The translations under genes and the position numbers were made by a program. DNA of 60,449 bases from Thermoplasmata archaeon. GTDB taxonomy: Archaea > Thermoplasmatota > Thermoplasmata > Methanomassiliicoccales > Methanomethylophilaceae. The stretch lies in contig SUSV01000009.1 in NCBI GenBank assembly GCA_015063245.1, positions 1 through 60,449 on the forward strand, given 5' to 3'. Within the stretch, counting starts at the first letter, position 1. Every line of letters starts with the position of its first letter. Below are positions 7,534 through 15,755 of this stretch, in pieces. The notes beneath the pieces were generated by a model. That model had not been told where the DNA came from, did no database searches, and saw only the letters and a program-made list of their open reading frames with translations.

Positions 7534-8872
7534 GCTGTCTCTCGAGGATATTGTCCAGATTGGTCAGGAACTCCTCTACTTTTTCAGAAGGAACCGAACC
7601 GCCTGCGGCTATCTTGTGACCGCCCCCCTCTCCTCCGACGGATGCGCATGCTTCCCTCATCGCAGCCGCGAGATCGATCCCGCGGTCGAGCTGGATCCAC
7701 ATGCCCCTCGATGAGAGGTTGACCGGTTCCTTGGATTGGTTCATCCCGATCGTGGGCTTGTTCGGATCCCCGATGCACTGCATCGCGATCCCGCAGAGCA
7801 TGCCTGTGAATCCCGAATCGGTGCTGTCGAACCATTGGAAGTGCCTCCTCTGGTTGAGCCCCTTCCTGTCAAGCTCAACCATGTTCATGACCACGTCCTT
7901 GTTGGATTCGTTCATGAGGTCGACCCCGAGCTGGAACGCCTTGCGGTCGCCCATTCCTGCGGATATGCCCATTCCTCCGAATCCGGCGCGTCCGCAGCTG
8001 TTGAGGACGGATGAGAGATATTCCGCATCCAATCCCAGTCCCTTGAGGTGGTATCTGGTGCGTGCGATCTCATCCATGGATGATTCGAGCATGCCCTGCT
8101 CGGTGAGCTTCACTGCGATCAGGGATGAGAGCTTTCTCCTTTCCTCCTCGGTGAGGCCGGAATAGGACTTGCCGTGCTCTATGCCTGCATCGTCCAGCAG
8201 CTTCGATACGCCCTCCTCGTTACCGCTGATGCCGCGGATGTACGGGTCGGTGGTGAGGTACAGCTGTGTCAACAGGTCCCCTGCGGGGATCAGCGAGCCG
8301 GGCATCTCCTCGATGTAGCCCCTTTTCTTCCCCTCCTCGAGGAGGTAGACGTTGAGTCCCGAGAGGCCCTTGATGTGCTGCCTGTCGCCCGCGATGCCTG
8401 CGAAGGCGATCTGGACGAGATCCCAGTTCCTCTCGTTCATGGTGACCGAGAAGAGCAGCGCCATGGTCGCACCGCATCCGGATGTCATCCCGTCGATACC
8501 GTACAGATGGGGGTTGGCGTAGCATACGCGTCTTGCCTCCGAGATGATGGTGTGGTGGTCCAGGACGACGATGTCCTGCCTCATAGCATCCAGATGATCG
8601 ATGTAGGATGCGCCGAGATCGGTAAGGATTATACAGTCTGCCTTGGTGGCGCGGATGATGTCCATGTTGAAGTCGTTCAGCGTGGTGAACAGCGTGATAC
8701 GGAACTCCTTCCCCTCGCGGAGGAGAGTTTCCGATATGATCGATGCAGCGGACACGCCGTCGGCATCATAGTGAGAATAAACCTGTATGAAATCATGTCC
8801 GCGGACGATGTCCGCGGCATGAGATAGAGTTGTAAGAAGTTTTGAGGGGACCTCAGTCTCCATATAACTCAC
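7517..8872 (-). CDS. Archaeal RecJ-like DHH-family nuclease
   Basis: This is a DHH/DHHA1-family single-strand exonuclease, the archaeal RecJ/GAN lineage that associates with GINS and the replisome in characterised archaea. The 451-residue protein has motif I SHYDADGV (33-40), the DHH signature LDHHT at D105-H107, and a C-terminal DHHA1 glycine-rich motif (GGEGGGHKIAAGG). The GTG at 8872 overlaps the uS15 stop as GTGA, fitting translational coupling; an in-frame ATG lies at 8863. The uS15-recJ order is a widespread archaeal pairing, which supports the assignment. Confidence 0.92.
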   Translation of the reverse strand: MSYMETEVPSKLLTTLSHAADIVRGHDFIQVYSHYDADGVSAASIISETLLREGKEFRITLFTTLNDFNMDIIRATKADCIILTDLGASYIDHLDAMRQDIVVLDHHTIISEARRVCYANPHLYGIDGMTSGCGATMALLFSVTMNERNWDLVQIAFAGIAGDRQHIKGLSGLNVYLLEEGKKRGYIEEMPGSLIPAGDLLTQLYLTTDPYIRGISGNEEGVSKLLDDAGIEHGKSYSGLTEEERRKLSSLIAVKLTEQGMLESSMDEIARTRYHLKGLGLDAEYLSSVLNSCGRAGFGGMGISAGMGDRKAFQLGVDLMNESNKDVVMNMVELDRKGLNQRRHFQWFDSTDSGFTGMLCGIAMQCIGDPNKPTIGMNQSKEPVNLSSRGMWIQLDRGIDLAAAMREACASVGGEGGGHKIAAGGSVPSEKVEEFLTNLDNILERQLSASK

Positions 8873-9324
8873 TTAAGCATGAGCTCCGCGTTGCTGAGAG
8901 AATACTTCCAGTCTGCGGGAAGGACACCGTTCCTCTTGTAGTAGCGCTCGAGCCTTCTGATCTTTGCCTCGATCAGGAGAAGGCCTCTCTTGTTTGAGAC
9001 GTCTCCCTTGTTGTTCTTAAGGTGGACGTTCAGTGCGATTGCGCGCCTCATGAGGTTTGAAAGGTCCTCGGGAAGAGCGGGTGCAACTCCCTTCTCGGCC
9101 ATGATCTCGGTGATCGTCTTTCCGGTCGCGAGCTTAACATCAGGTACTCCATACTGGTCCCTGAGGATGAGTCCGATCTGTGCGGAGATGATACCGTCTT
9201 TCGAGAGCTTCACGATGAGATCCTCAATTTCGGTGGCGTTGAGAGGAACCCATGCGGGGTTCTCGGAAACCATAGGGTGCTTTGAACAGGATTTTCCCTT
9301 TCTTCTTGTGTGCATTCTTGCCAT
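8869..9324 (-). CDS. rps15: 30S ribosomal protein uS15
   Basis: uS15 is a primary 16S rRNA-binding protein of the small subunit platform. The 151-residue archaeal form has the N-terminal extension absent in bacteria (MARMHTRRKGKSCS) and the conserved core ending in RLERYYKRNGVLP. A TATA box TTTATATA lies at about 9381-9391. It is co-transcribed with the RecJ-like gene through a GTGA overlap. Confidence 0.97.
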   Translation of the reverse strand: MARMHTRRKGKSCSKHPMVSENPAWVPLNATEIEDLIVKLSKDGIISAQIGLILRDQYGVPDVKLATGKTITEIMAEKGVAPALPEDLSNLMRRAIALNVHLKNNKGDVSNKRGLLLIEAKIRRLERYYKRNGVLPADWKYSLSNAELMLK

Positions 9325-9380
9325 AGTCTGATCCTCCGAATCATTTCTAGGCGGCGAGGCTACGCATGCGATTATAGAAG

Positions 9381-9391
9381 AAATATATAAA
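9381..9391 (-). promoter_or_regulatory. TATA box for rps15-recJ
   Basis: Minus-strand TTTATATATTT lies about 60 bp before the rps15 ATG at 9324. It is a strong archaeal TATA match and is the only candidate between the upstream dapL terminator hairpin and the gene. It predicts a leader of roughly 35 nt. Confidence 0.6.
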
Positions 9392-9401
9392 GGGATGTTG
9401 A

Positions 9402-9433
9402 GCCCGGAGGAGGATATTTACCATCCTCCGGGC
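9402..9433 (-). terminator. Strong hairpin after dapL
   Basis: GCCCGGAGGA (9402-9411) is perfectly complementary to TCCTCCGGGC (9424-9433), a 10-bp GC-rich stem around a 12-nt AT-rich loop. It begins 11 bp after the dapL stop on the minus strand and probably ends the lysine operon transcript. It is also the boundary to the rps15 promoter. Confidence 0.7.
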
Positions 9434-9444
9434 AGGTAACGTGT

Positions 9445-10611
9445 TTACTCGATGTATTTGTTCTCTTTCATCCTCTGGAGCGCTTTCCTTATGCGCTCCA
9501 CAGGCTCGGTGACGGTCATCCTGATGTATCCCTCGGCGGATTCCCCGAATCCGCTTCCGGGTGTGACGATGACTCCGATGTCCACCATCTTCTGCGTGAA
9601 GTCGAAGGAGGACATTCCGCAGTTGAACCATACATAGAACGTACCCATGGGCATCTTCACGTCGAATCCGAGCTCCCTGAGGCCGTCGACCAGGACCTTC
9701 CTCCTCTCGGAGTAGATCTTCATGTTATCGGCGATCTCCTTGGGCGTCTCCCCGTTGGGTCCGTAGAGGCTGAGGGCCTTGATGGCCGCCTTCTGGATGA
9801 AGATGGGTGCACCGGAATCGATCTGTCCCTTGCACTTCTTGAGTCCGGCGATGAGGTCGGGGTGTCCGACCGCGTATCCGAGCCTGAACCCGGTCATGTT
9901 GAACGTCTTGGAGAAGGATCCGAACTCGATGCAGTCGGGTCCGACCTGCAGTGCGGAAGGTGCCTGATATCCGTCGTAGACCATCTCGCAGTACGCGTTG
10001 TCGTAGCAGAAGATGGTGTTGTTCTCCTTGCACCAGTCGTAGACCTTCTTGAGGTATGCGGTGTCGCAGGTTGCCCCTGTGGGGTTGTTGGGGTAGTTCA
10101 GGTAGAGCACCCTGGCGTTCTTGGGGCACTCGTTGATGTCCAAGAGCCAGTTGTTCTCGGCCCTGAGCGGGATCTTGACGCATTTGGCGTTGTTGAAGAT
10201 GGTCGCCGCTCCCGAGTACACGGGGTATCCGGGGGAGGGTGCGATGATTGTCTCACCCTCGTTGACGAAGGCCTGAGCGATGTTGAAGATACCCTCCTTG
10301 GAACCGATGGTGATGCAGACCTGGGTGTCTGGGTCGACGTCCAGGTTGTACCTCTTCTTGTACCACTGGGCGACAGCGACGCGGAGGTCCTTCTCGCCTG
10401 CTGATGAGGAGTACTTCTGGTTCTCATTGACCTTGGCTGCCTCATACATCGCATCGACAACGCACTCGGGCGCGGGGAGGTCGGGGTCTCCGATACCGAA
10501 ATCGATCATGTCCCATCCCTGGGCCTTCTTCTCCGCCGAGAGCTGCTCCAGCCTGACGAAGAGATAGGGAGGGATCTGTTTGAGCCTGTCTGCCTGTTCA
10601 AAGGTTGTCAT
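9445..10611 (-). CDS. dapL: LL-diaminopimelate aminotransferase
   Basis: DapL converts tetrahydrodipicolinate directly to LL-diaminopimelate using glutamate, bypassing the succinylase and acetylase branches of lysine synthesis. The 388-residue class I PLP aminotransferase has the substrate-side GIGDPDLPAP block (39-48), NYPNNPTGA (172-180), and the PLP lysine K235 in GSFSKTFNMTG. It follows dapF after only 6 nt and is the last gene of lysC-lysA-dapF-dapL. A plain alanine/aspartate aminotransferase is the alternative, but the operon context makes DapL much more likely. Confidence 0.92.
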   Translation of the reverse strand: MTTFEQADRLKQIPPYLFVRLEQLSAEKKAQGWDMIDFGIGDPDLPAPECVVDAMYEAAKVNENQKYSSSAGEKDLRVAVAQWYKKRYNLDVDPDTQVCITIGSKEGIFNIAQAFVNEGETIIAPSPGYPVYSGAATIFNNAKCVKIPLRAENNWLLDINECPKNARVLYLNYPNNPTGATCDTAYLKKVYDWCKENNTIFCYDNAYCEMVYDGYQAPSALQVGPDCIEFGSFSKTFNMTGFRLGYAVGHPDLIAGLKKCKGQIDSGAPIFIQKAAIKALSLYGPNGETPKEIADNMKIYSERRKVLVDGLRELGFDVKMPMGTFYVWFNCGMSSFDFTQKMVDIGVIVTPGSGFGESAEGYIRMTVTEPVERIRKALQRMKENKYIE

Positions 10612-10617
10612 TTTGAT

Positions 10618-11463
10618 TCACTCCGAATATTCCTGAGGGAGGTCTCCCTCGAAGACGAGGTCCGCAGGTCCTTCCATCATGACGAATCCGAGGTCCTTGT
10701 CGACTGTGATCTTTAGCCATCCACCAGGGAGGTGGACGTCGATAGGAGTGTCGAAGGGGACGAGTCCGTTGAGCGCTGCAGCGACTGTGCTGGCACATGC
10801 TCCGGTACCGCAGGCGAGGGTCCATCCCGCGCCTCTCTCGTACACCCTGATGTAGATCTTCCCGTCGATGATCTTGCAGAACTCCACATTGGTCTTCCTT
10901 GGGAAGAGCCTGTGGCATTCGAGAATGGGTCCGAGCCTATCGATGGTAGGGTCGTCCATCTCCTGGAATGTTATGAAATGGGGATTGCCCATGGAGACGG
11001 CGTTCGCCTTGAAGAAGTACCTGAGGACCGCGAAGTCCTCGTTGATGAAGTGTCCGTCCCAATCGATAGGGATGGACCTTCCGTCGAGGATGGGAGCACC
11101 CATGTCGATGGTTGCCGCAACAGCCTTGCCGTTCTCCAGCGTGACCTTTGCCTTGAGATCTCCCGCCATCGTGTGGATGGAGAATTCCTCCTTGTCCACG
11201 ATCTTGAAGTTGTATGCGTGGACGGCAACGCATCTGATGCCGTTGCCGCACATCTCCGCCTCCGTTCCGTCGGCGTTGATGATCCTCATCGTGATATCGG
11301 TTCCCTCTCCGGGAAGGATGTACAGTACGCCGTCCCCTCCGATGCCGAAGTGGCGGTCGCATGCGCACCTGCACCATTCCATGTCGACCTTCAGGTCCCC
11401 CTTGGATCCGTCCAGGAGGATGAAGTCGTTACCGATGCCGTGATATTTCCAGAAGTGCATCAC
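10618..11463 (-). CDS. dapF: Diaminopimelate epimerase
   Basis: DapF interconverts LL- and meso-diaminopimelate without a cofactor, using two cysteines. The 281-residue protein shows both catalytic motifs: MCGNGIRC with C72 and WTLACGTGACA with C218. Its ATG overlaps the lysA stop by 4 nt (ATGA), so translation is coupled. It supplies meso-DAP to the LysA encoded just upstream in the operon. Confidence 0.96.
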   Translation of the reverse strand: MMHFWKYHGIGNDFILLDGSKGDLKVDMEWCRCACDRHFGIGGDGVLYILPGEGTDITMRIINADGTEAEMCGNGIRCVAVHAYNFKIVDKEEFSIHTMAGDLKAKVTLENGKAVAATIDMGAPILDGRSIPIDWDGHFINEDFAVLRYFFKANAVSMGNPHFITFQEMDDPTIDRLGPILECHRLFPRKTNVEFCKIIDGKIYIRVYERGAGWTLACGTGACASTVAAALNGLVPFDTPIDVHLPGGWLKITVDKDLGFVMMEGPADLVFEGDLPQEYSE

Positions 11464-12722
11464 ATCAGCCTCGCAGGGATGATCTGGTGCCTCCAGAGGT
11501 CCTCGATGGTCTCGGGCTCACGGATGAGCTCCGCCTTCCCGTCGTTGACCAGGACCTCTGCGCACAGGGGCCTGGAGTTGTAGTTGCTCGACATGGAGAA
11601 TCCGTATGCTCCAGCGTTGTAGACTGCTACGATATCCCCCTCCTTGGGTTCAGGGAGGACGCGGTCGTGCGCGAGATAATCTCCTGACTCGCAGATGGGT
11701 CCGACGATCTCGTACCTGCTGGTGCATGCCTTGCCGAACTTGTTGGCAATCGTGACGTAATGGAACGAATCATAGAATGCGGGCCTGATGAGGGTGTTGA
11801 ATCCTGCGTCGCACCCCACGTACTTCTTGGTGCCGGCATCCTTGACGTCGTTGACCTTGGTCAGGAGGACCACCGCATCGCATACGATGTATCTTCCGGG
11901 TTCGAGGATGAGCTTCTTGATGTCGGTCTCCTGCTCGATCATGTCGGTGATCTCGGATGCGAGCTCATGGAGGTCCATCTCGTCCTCCTGAGGTTTGTAG
12001 GGCACCCCGATCCCTCCGCCCATGTCGATGAACTCGAGGTCGATGCCCAGCTCCTTCAGCTCGTTGACGATCTCGATGATGACCTGCATCATGTCGAGGA
12101 ACGGCTCAACGGATTGTCCGCCGGAGCCGATGTGGGCGTGGATGCCCTTGATCTTGAATCCCAGGTCCTTGGCTCTGGCATATGTGTTGATGACCTCGTC
12201 GAGAGGGATTCCGAACTTGGCGCCCTTGGATCCTGTGATGACCTTTGCGCTGTGTCCGGATCCGACACCGGGCGTGATACGGAAGGATATCTCATGCTGG
12301 GGCGAGATCTCTGCGAGCCTCTCCATCTCGGAGATCGAGTCGAGGTTGATCATGACTCCGAGGTCCGCGACCTCCTTGAGCTCCTTGTCGCTGACGTTGA
12401 CGCCGGTGTACATGATCCTGTCGGGGGTGAATCCCGCCTTGAGGCATGTCCTGACCTCTCCGATGGATACGGCATCGATCCCCGCGCCCTCCTGCTCGAG
12501 GATCCTCAGGATGGCCAGATTCGTGTTTGCCTTGCATGCGTAGTGGATATCAGTGTCCATGTATCTGGAGAATGCGTCGTGTATGTTCCTGTAGTTCTCC
12601 CTTATCCTGGCCTCGTCGCAGACGTAGACCGGGGTCCCGAACTCCTCAGCGAGTTCCACGGCGGACTTGCCGCCGATCATCATGATTCCGTCCTTACTCT
12701 CGAAATCGCGCATCATATTCAT
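11460..12722 (-). CDS. lysA: Diaminopimelate decarboxylase
   Basis: LysA decarboxylates meso-diaminopimelate to L-lysine, the last step of the pathway. The 420-residue alanine-racemase-fold PLP enzyme has the Schiff-base lysine K64 in HYACKANTNLAILR, the glycine-rich phosphate loop GGGIGVPY and the C-terminal barrel with CESGDYLA. Both ends overlap neighbours by 4 nt (lysC upstream, dapF downstream), so the operon appears tightly coupled. Confidence 0.96.
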   Translation of the reverse strand: MNMMRDFESKDGIMMIGGKSAVELAEEFGTPVYVCDEARIRENYRNIHDAFSRYMDTDIHYACKANTNLAILRILEQEGAGIDAVSIGEVRTCLKAGFTPDRIMYTGVNVSDKELKEVADLGVMINLDSISEMERLAEISPQHEISFRITPGVGSGHSAKVITGSKGAKFGIPLDEVINTYARAKDLGFKIKGIHAHIGSGGQSVEPFLDMMQVIIEIVNELKELGIDLEFIDMGGGIGVPYKPQEDEMDLHELASEITDMIEQETDIKKLILEPGRYIVCDAVVLLTKVNDVKDAGTKKYVGCDAGFNTLIRPAFYDSFHYVTIANKFGKACTSRYEIVGPICESGDYLAHDRVLPEPKEGDIVAVYNAGAYGFSMSSNYNSRPLCAEVLVNDGKAELIREPETIEDLWRHQIIPARLM

Positions 12723-14062
12723 TCACCGATGTACTTGGAATGCAGAACGGCCACGACATCCATGACCATTCCCATGGGTACCACGAAGTTCAGTGATACC
12801 TCCGAGGCTCCCTCGGAAATCATCTCCACGTTGACTCCTGCCTCCTTCACGGCGGTGAAGATGTCGCCGGTGACTCCGCACTTGGAGAGGAGGTCGTCTC
12901 CTACGCAGCATACGAGGGACACGTTGTTCTTGACATCGATCCTCTCGATGTCGCTTCCCAGCTCGTTGAGCTTCTTGATGACCGACATGACGTCGGAGTT
13001 GCTGACCAGCATCGCGATGGTCGAGAGGGATGTGGAGATCGAGTAGATGATGATGCTGTTCTCCGCGATCTTCCCGATGATGGATGCCACCAGCTCCGGT
13101 CTGTAGGCGATTTCCGCCGAGCTGACCGTGATGATTGCGAGGTCGTTCTTGGTGGCCACGCTCTTGAGCAGGCCGTTGCCCTTCTTCCTGAGGTTATGGA
13201 TCAGGGTACCTGGCTCTTCGGGCCTGAACGAGTTCCTGACCTTGAGCGGGATGTGCTTGATCCTCACGGGCTCGATGGTCCTGGGGTGGAGGACCTTTGC
13301 TCCGAAGTATGCCAGTTCAGCCGCCTCTCCGAAGGTCATCTCGTCGATCTTGATGGCATCCTTGATGATCCTGGGGTCCGAGGTCATGAATCCGTCGACA
13401 TCCGTCCAGATCTCCAGCATGTCGGCATCGATCGCGTTCGCGACGACCGCGGCGGAGTAATCGGATCCTCCCCTGCCGAATGTGAGGGGGGCACCGTCCT
13501 TGATGCCGTAGAATCCTGTGATTATGGGGATTATACCCCTAGAAAGCAGGGGTCTGACCTTCATGGTCATGCCGTTCGCGGTGGCCTGCAGGTCCGCGGA
13601 TCCCGAGAGGGGGAGTCCGACCGCGGCGATCCCCGCGGTCTCCGCTGTCAGTGCCACGGAGTCGTGTCCGAGCATCCTGAGGTAGTGCGAGAGGATCAGT
13701 GTGGAGAATCTCTCTCCCTGCGAGGTGACAAGATCCTGATAGTATGCGTCGTTGGGATCGCTCATTATGGCTTTCCTGAACGATTTGAGCCTGAGGTCGA
13801 AGTCCTTCCTGAACTCGGCCATGGTGTTGTCGTCGAACATCTCTTCTGCCGCCATGAGGTGCTTGTTGGCGAACTGTTCGACGATACTGTCCATGTCCGA
13901 GGGCGGGTTCTCGACGATACCGACCAGGAAGTTCGTAATCCCTGACATCGCCGATGCGACAACAACTTTCTCGCCCTTCGTATTGATGATGATATTGGCC
14001 ACCCTTTCGATGGCTTCTGCGGAACCCACACTGGTTCCTCCGAATTTCATTACGGTTATCAT
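12719..14062 (-). CDS. lysC: Aspartate kinase with ACT domains
   Basis: Aspartate kinase phosphorylates aspartate at the head of the lysine, threonine and methionine branches. From the ATG at 14062 the product has 447 residues. It has an amino acid kinase domain starting MKFGGTSVGSAE, with GRGGSDYSAAV, and a C-terminal pair of ACT domains (from about 300) for allosteric control. A GAGGTG ribosome-binding site lies about 8 nt before this ATG, which decides the start over a GTG five codons earlier. It begins the lysC-lysA-dapF-dapL run, so it may be dedicated mainly to lysine. Confidence 0.95.
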   Translation of the reverse strand: MITVMKFGGTSVGSAEAIERVANIIINTKGEKVVVASAMSGITNFLVGIVENPPSDMDSIVEQFANKHLMAAEEMFDDNTMAEFRKDFDLRLKSFRKAIMSDPNDAYYQDLVTSQGERFSTLILSHYLRMLGHDSVALTAETAGIAAVGLPLSGSADLQATANGMTMKVRPLLSRGIIPIITGFYGIKDGAPLTFGRGGSDYSAAVVANAIDADMLEIWTDVDGFMTSDPRIIKDAIKIDEMTFGEAAELAYFGAKVLHPRTIEPVRIKHIPLKVRNSFRPEEPGTLIHNLRKKGNGLLKSVATKNDLAIITVSSAEIAYRPELVASIIGKIAENSIIIYSISTSLSTIAMLVSNSDVMSVIKKLNELGSDIERIDVKNNVSLVCCVGDDLLSKCGVTGDIFTAVKEAGVNVEMISEGASEVSLNFVVPMGMVMDVVAVLHSKYIGE

Positions 14063-14093
14063 ACCCAAGCACCTCACGTGTGTTTTGAACTTT

Positions 14094-14103
14094 GATCTTT
14101 AAT
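14094..14103 (-). promoter_or_regulatory. Candidate TATA box for lysC-lysA-dapF-dapL
   Basis: Minus-strand ATTAAAGATC lies about 37 bp before the lysC ATG at 14062, giving a short leader that contains the GAGGTG site. A second candidate, TAAATATATG near 14232-14243, would give a leader of about 150 nt. The sequence alone does not decide between them. Confidence 0.4.
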
Positions 14104-14288
14104 CGGGTTTGACCCCTTCGGATTCCATGCGGATTTTGAGGGACTTATGACGGGATCCGCCCATTTATGCCGGTGATACTTAACCGAGCGGCAGGCACAT
14201 CATCCGTCGCGATGCAGCGCGGATTGGGTGACATATATTTAGCATATGCGCGCGTGAAGGTCCGAAATCTGCTGAATTCGAAGTTTTA

Positions 14289-14308
14289 CTGCCAGAATCC
14301 TCTGGCAG
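14289..14308 (-). terminator. Hairpin after dapA
   Basis: CTGCCAGA-ATCC-TCTGGCAG is a perfect 8-bp stem with a 4-nt loop, 15 bp after the dapA stop on the minus strand. It separates the lrp-dapA transcript from lysC and its promoter. Confidence 0.6.
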
Positions 14309-14323
14309 AGGGGAGGGATACGC

Positions 14324-15199
14324 TCAGAGTCCGAGCTCCTCCAGCACGGGATCGATGATCGCCTTTCCCTTGGGGCTGAGCTCTGTGAGCGGCAGTCTGG
14401 GGATTCCGTTTCCGTATCCCATCCTCCCCATCACATACTGGATGGGGATGGGGTTCGATTCGCAGAACAGTGCCGAGAACAGCGGGAGGAGCCTCTCGTG
14501 GATCTCCCTTGCGGTGGCGATGTCCATAGATCTGGCGCTGTTGACCATCTTCGATACCAGTGCTGGGCAGCAGTTGGCCGCGACGGATATGACTCCGTCC
14601 GCTCCGAGACTGAGCATTCCGAGAGTGAGCCCGTCGTCTCCGCTCAGGACCTCGAAGTCCTTGGGCTTCTTCGCGAGGATGTCCATGATCTGGGAGAAGT
14701 TGCCGCTGGCCTCCTTCACTCCTGCGATACCGGGGAGCTCCGCAAGCCTCAGGATTGTGTCGACGCTGACGTTCGTGGCGGTCCTTCCGGGGACGTTGTA
14801 TACGATGACCGGGATATCGATGGCATCCTGGATGGCCTTGTAGTGCTGATACAGCCCTTCCTGTGTCGGCTTCACGTAATACGGTGAGATCGAAAGGATT
14901 CCGTCGACACCGAGGTCCTCCGACCCCTTGCTGAGCATGACCGCTTCGGATGTGCAGTTGCTTCCGGCTCCTGCGACGACCTTCGCCTTCTTCGCCTCGT
15001 CCCTGACGATCTCCACCACATGGATGTGCTCCTCATGGCTCATCATCGCGGATTCTCCTGTGGATCCGCATGGGATGAGGACATCCACTCCGTTGTCCTC
15101 CTGGAATCTGACGAGTCTCCTCAGAGCGTCCTCGTCGATGCTGCCGTCCTTCGCGAACGGTGTGATGATCGCTGTTCCTGTACCGGCGAACATGTTCAA
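14324..15199 (-). CDS. dapA: 4-hydroxy-tetrahydrodipicolinate synthase
   Basis: DapA condenses aspartate semialdehyde with pyruvate, the first step committed to lysine/DAP. The 291-residue TIM-barrel protein has GSTGES (45-50), the catalytic tyrosine Y134 in YNVPGRT and the Schiff-base lysine K162 in AGVKEASGN. Its ATG overlaps the upstream lrp stop by 4 nt, so the regulator and enzyme are co-translated. A hairpin follows the stop. Confidence 0.96.
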   Translation of the reverse strand: MNMFAGTGTAIITPFAKDGSIDEDALRRLVRFQEDNGVDVLIPCGSTGESAMMSHEEHIHVVEIVRDEAKKAKVVAGAGSNCTSEAVMLSKGSEDLGVDGILSISPYYVKPTQEGLYQHYKAIQDAIDIPVIVYNVPGRTATNVSVDTILRLAELPGIAGVKEASGNFSQIMDILAKKPKDFEVLSGDDGLTLGMLSLGADGVISVAANCCPALVSKMVNSARSMDIATAREIHERLLPLFSALFCESNPIPIQYVMGRMGYGNGIPRLPLTELSPKGKAIIDPVLEELGL

Positions 15200-15618
15200 G
15201 CCTCCCCGAAGTGTTCCTTGAGGATGATGCGCGTACGTGTGCTCAGGATATTGTCGTAGCGCCTGATGCGCTCGATGATATCGTTGAGGTACTGTGAGGA
15301 TTCGACATCGATGATCGCTATGATGTCCTGATCGCCTGTGACCTCGAAGACCTCTGTGACGCCGTCGTATCCTGCCAGTTCCTTGGCGATACCCTGGGTG
15401 TCGGTGTTGACATCGATTCTGATTTCGACCAGGGCCTTGACGTTCCTGGAGCTGGTCTTTATCGTGAATCCGCGGATGATCCCGTCGTCGGTCATCCTGT
15501 GCACCCTGCTCCTGATCGTTCCCTCGGATACCCCGAGCTGGCTGGCAATCTCAACGAACGGGCATCTGGAATCCTTCTTCAGTATCTCGATGATCCTCTT
15601 GTCTAGGTTGTCGATCAT
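15196..15618 (-). CDS. Lrp/AsnC-family transcriptional regulator
   Basis: This 140-residue protein has an N-terminal winged helix-turn-helix (EIASQLGVSEGTIRSRVHRM, about 22-41) and a C-terminal RAM/ACT-like effector-binding domain with the VTGDQDIIAIIDV block. It is the first gene of lrp-dapA and lies next to the other lysine genes. A role as a lysine-responsive regulator, like the LysM type of other archaea, is inferred from this context only. A short inverted repeat sits just upstream of its promoter region (15664-15675) and may be an operator. Confidence 0.9.
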   Translation of the reverse strand: MIDNLDKRIIEILKKDSRCPFVEIASQLGVSEGTIRSRVHRMTDDGIIRGFTIKTSSRNVKALVEIRIDVNTDTQGIAKELAGYDGVTEVFEVTGDQDIIAIIDVESSQYLNDIIERIRRYDNILSTRTRIILKEHFGEA

Positions 15619-15663
15619 AATATCCTCTCTTATTGCAGTGTATCTACTCTTATTATTAAAAAT

Positions 15664-15675
15664 AATCGAACGATT
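15664..15675 (-). promoter_or_regulatory. Inverted repeat upstream of lrp promoter
   Basis: AATCG-AA-CGATT lies immediately upstream of the AT-rich TATA region (about 15648-15662) of the lrp-dapA transcript. Its position fits an autoregulatory Lrp operator, but the arms are only 5 bp, so chance is possible. Confidence 0.3.
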
Positions 15676-15755
15676 CGTAGATTTTTTAAGAATATCGTAG
15701 CAAGATGTTTGAAAAAAGTAGAAAAGGGTTTATTAAGCTGTTTAATTTCGAAGAA

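Noticed and set aside
14063..14323. Lysine riboswitch before lysC
   Set aside because: The gap shows a terminator hairpin for dapA and TATA elements but no recognisable five-helix lysine aptamer; archaeal control by the Lrp-type protein is simpler.
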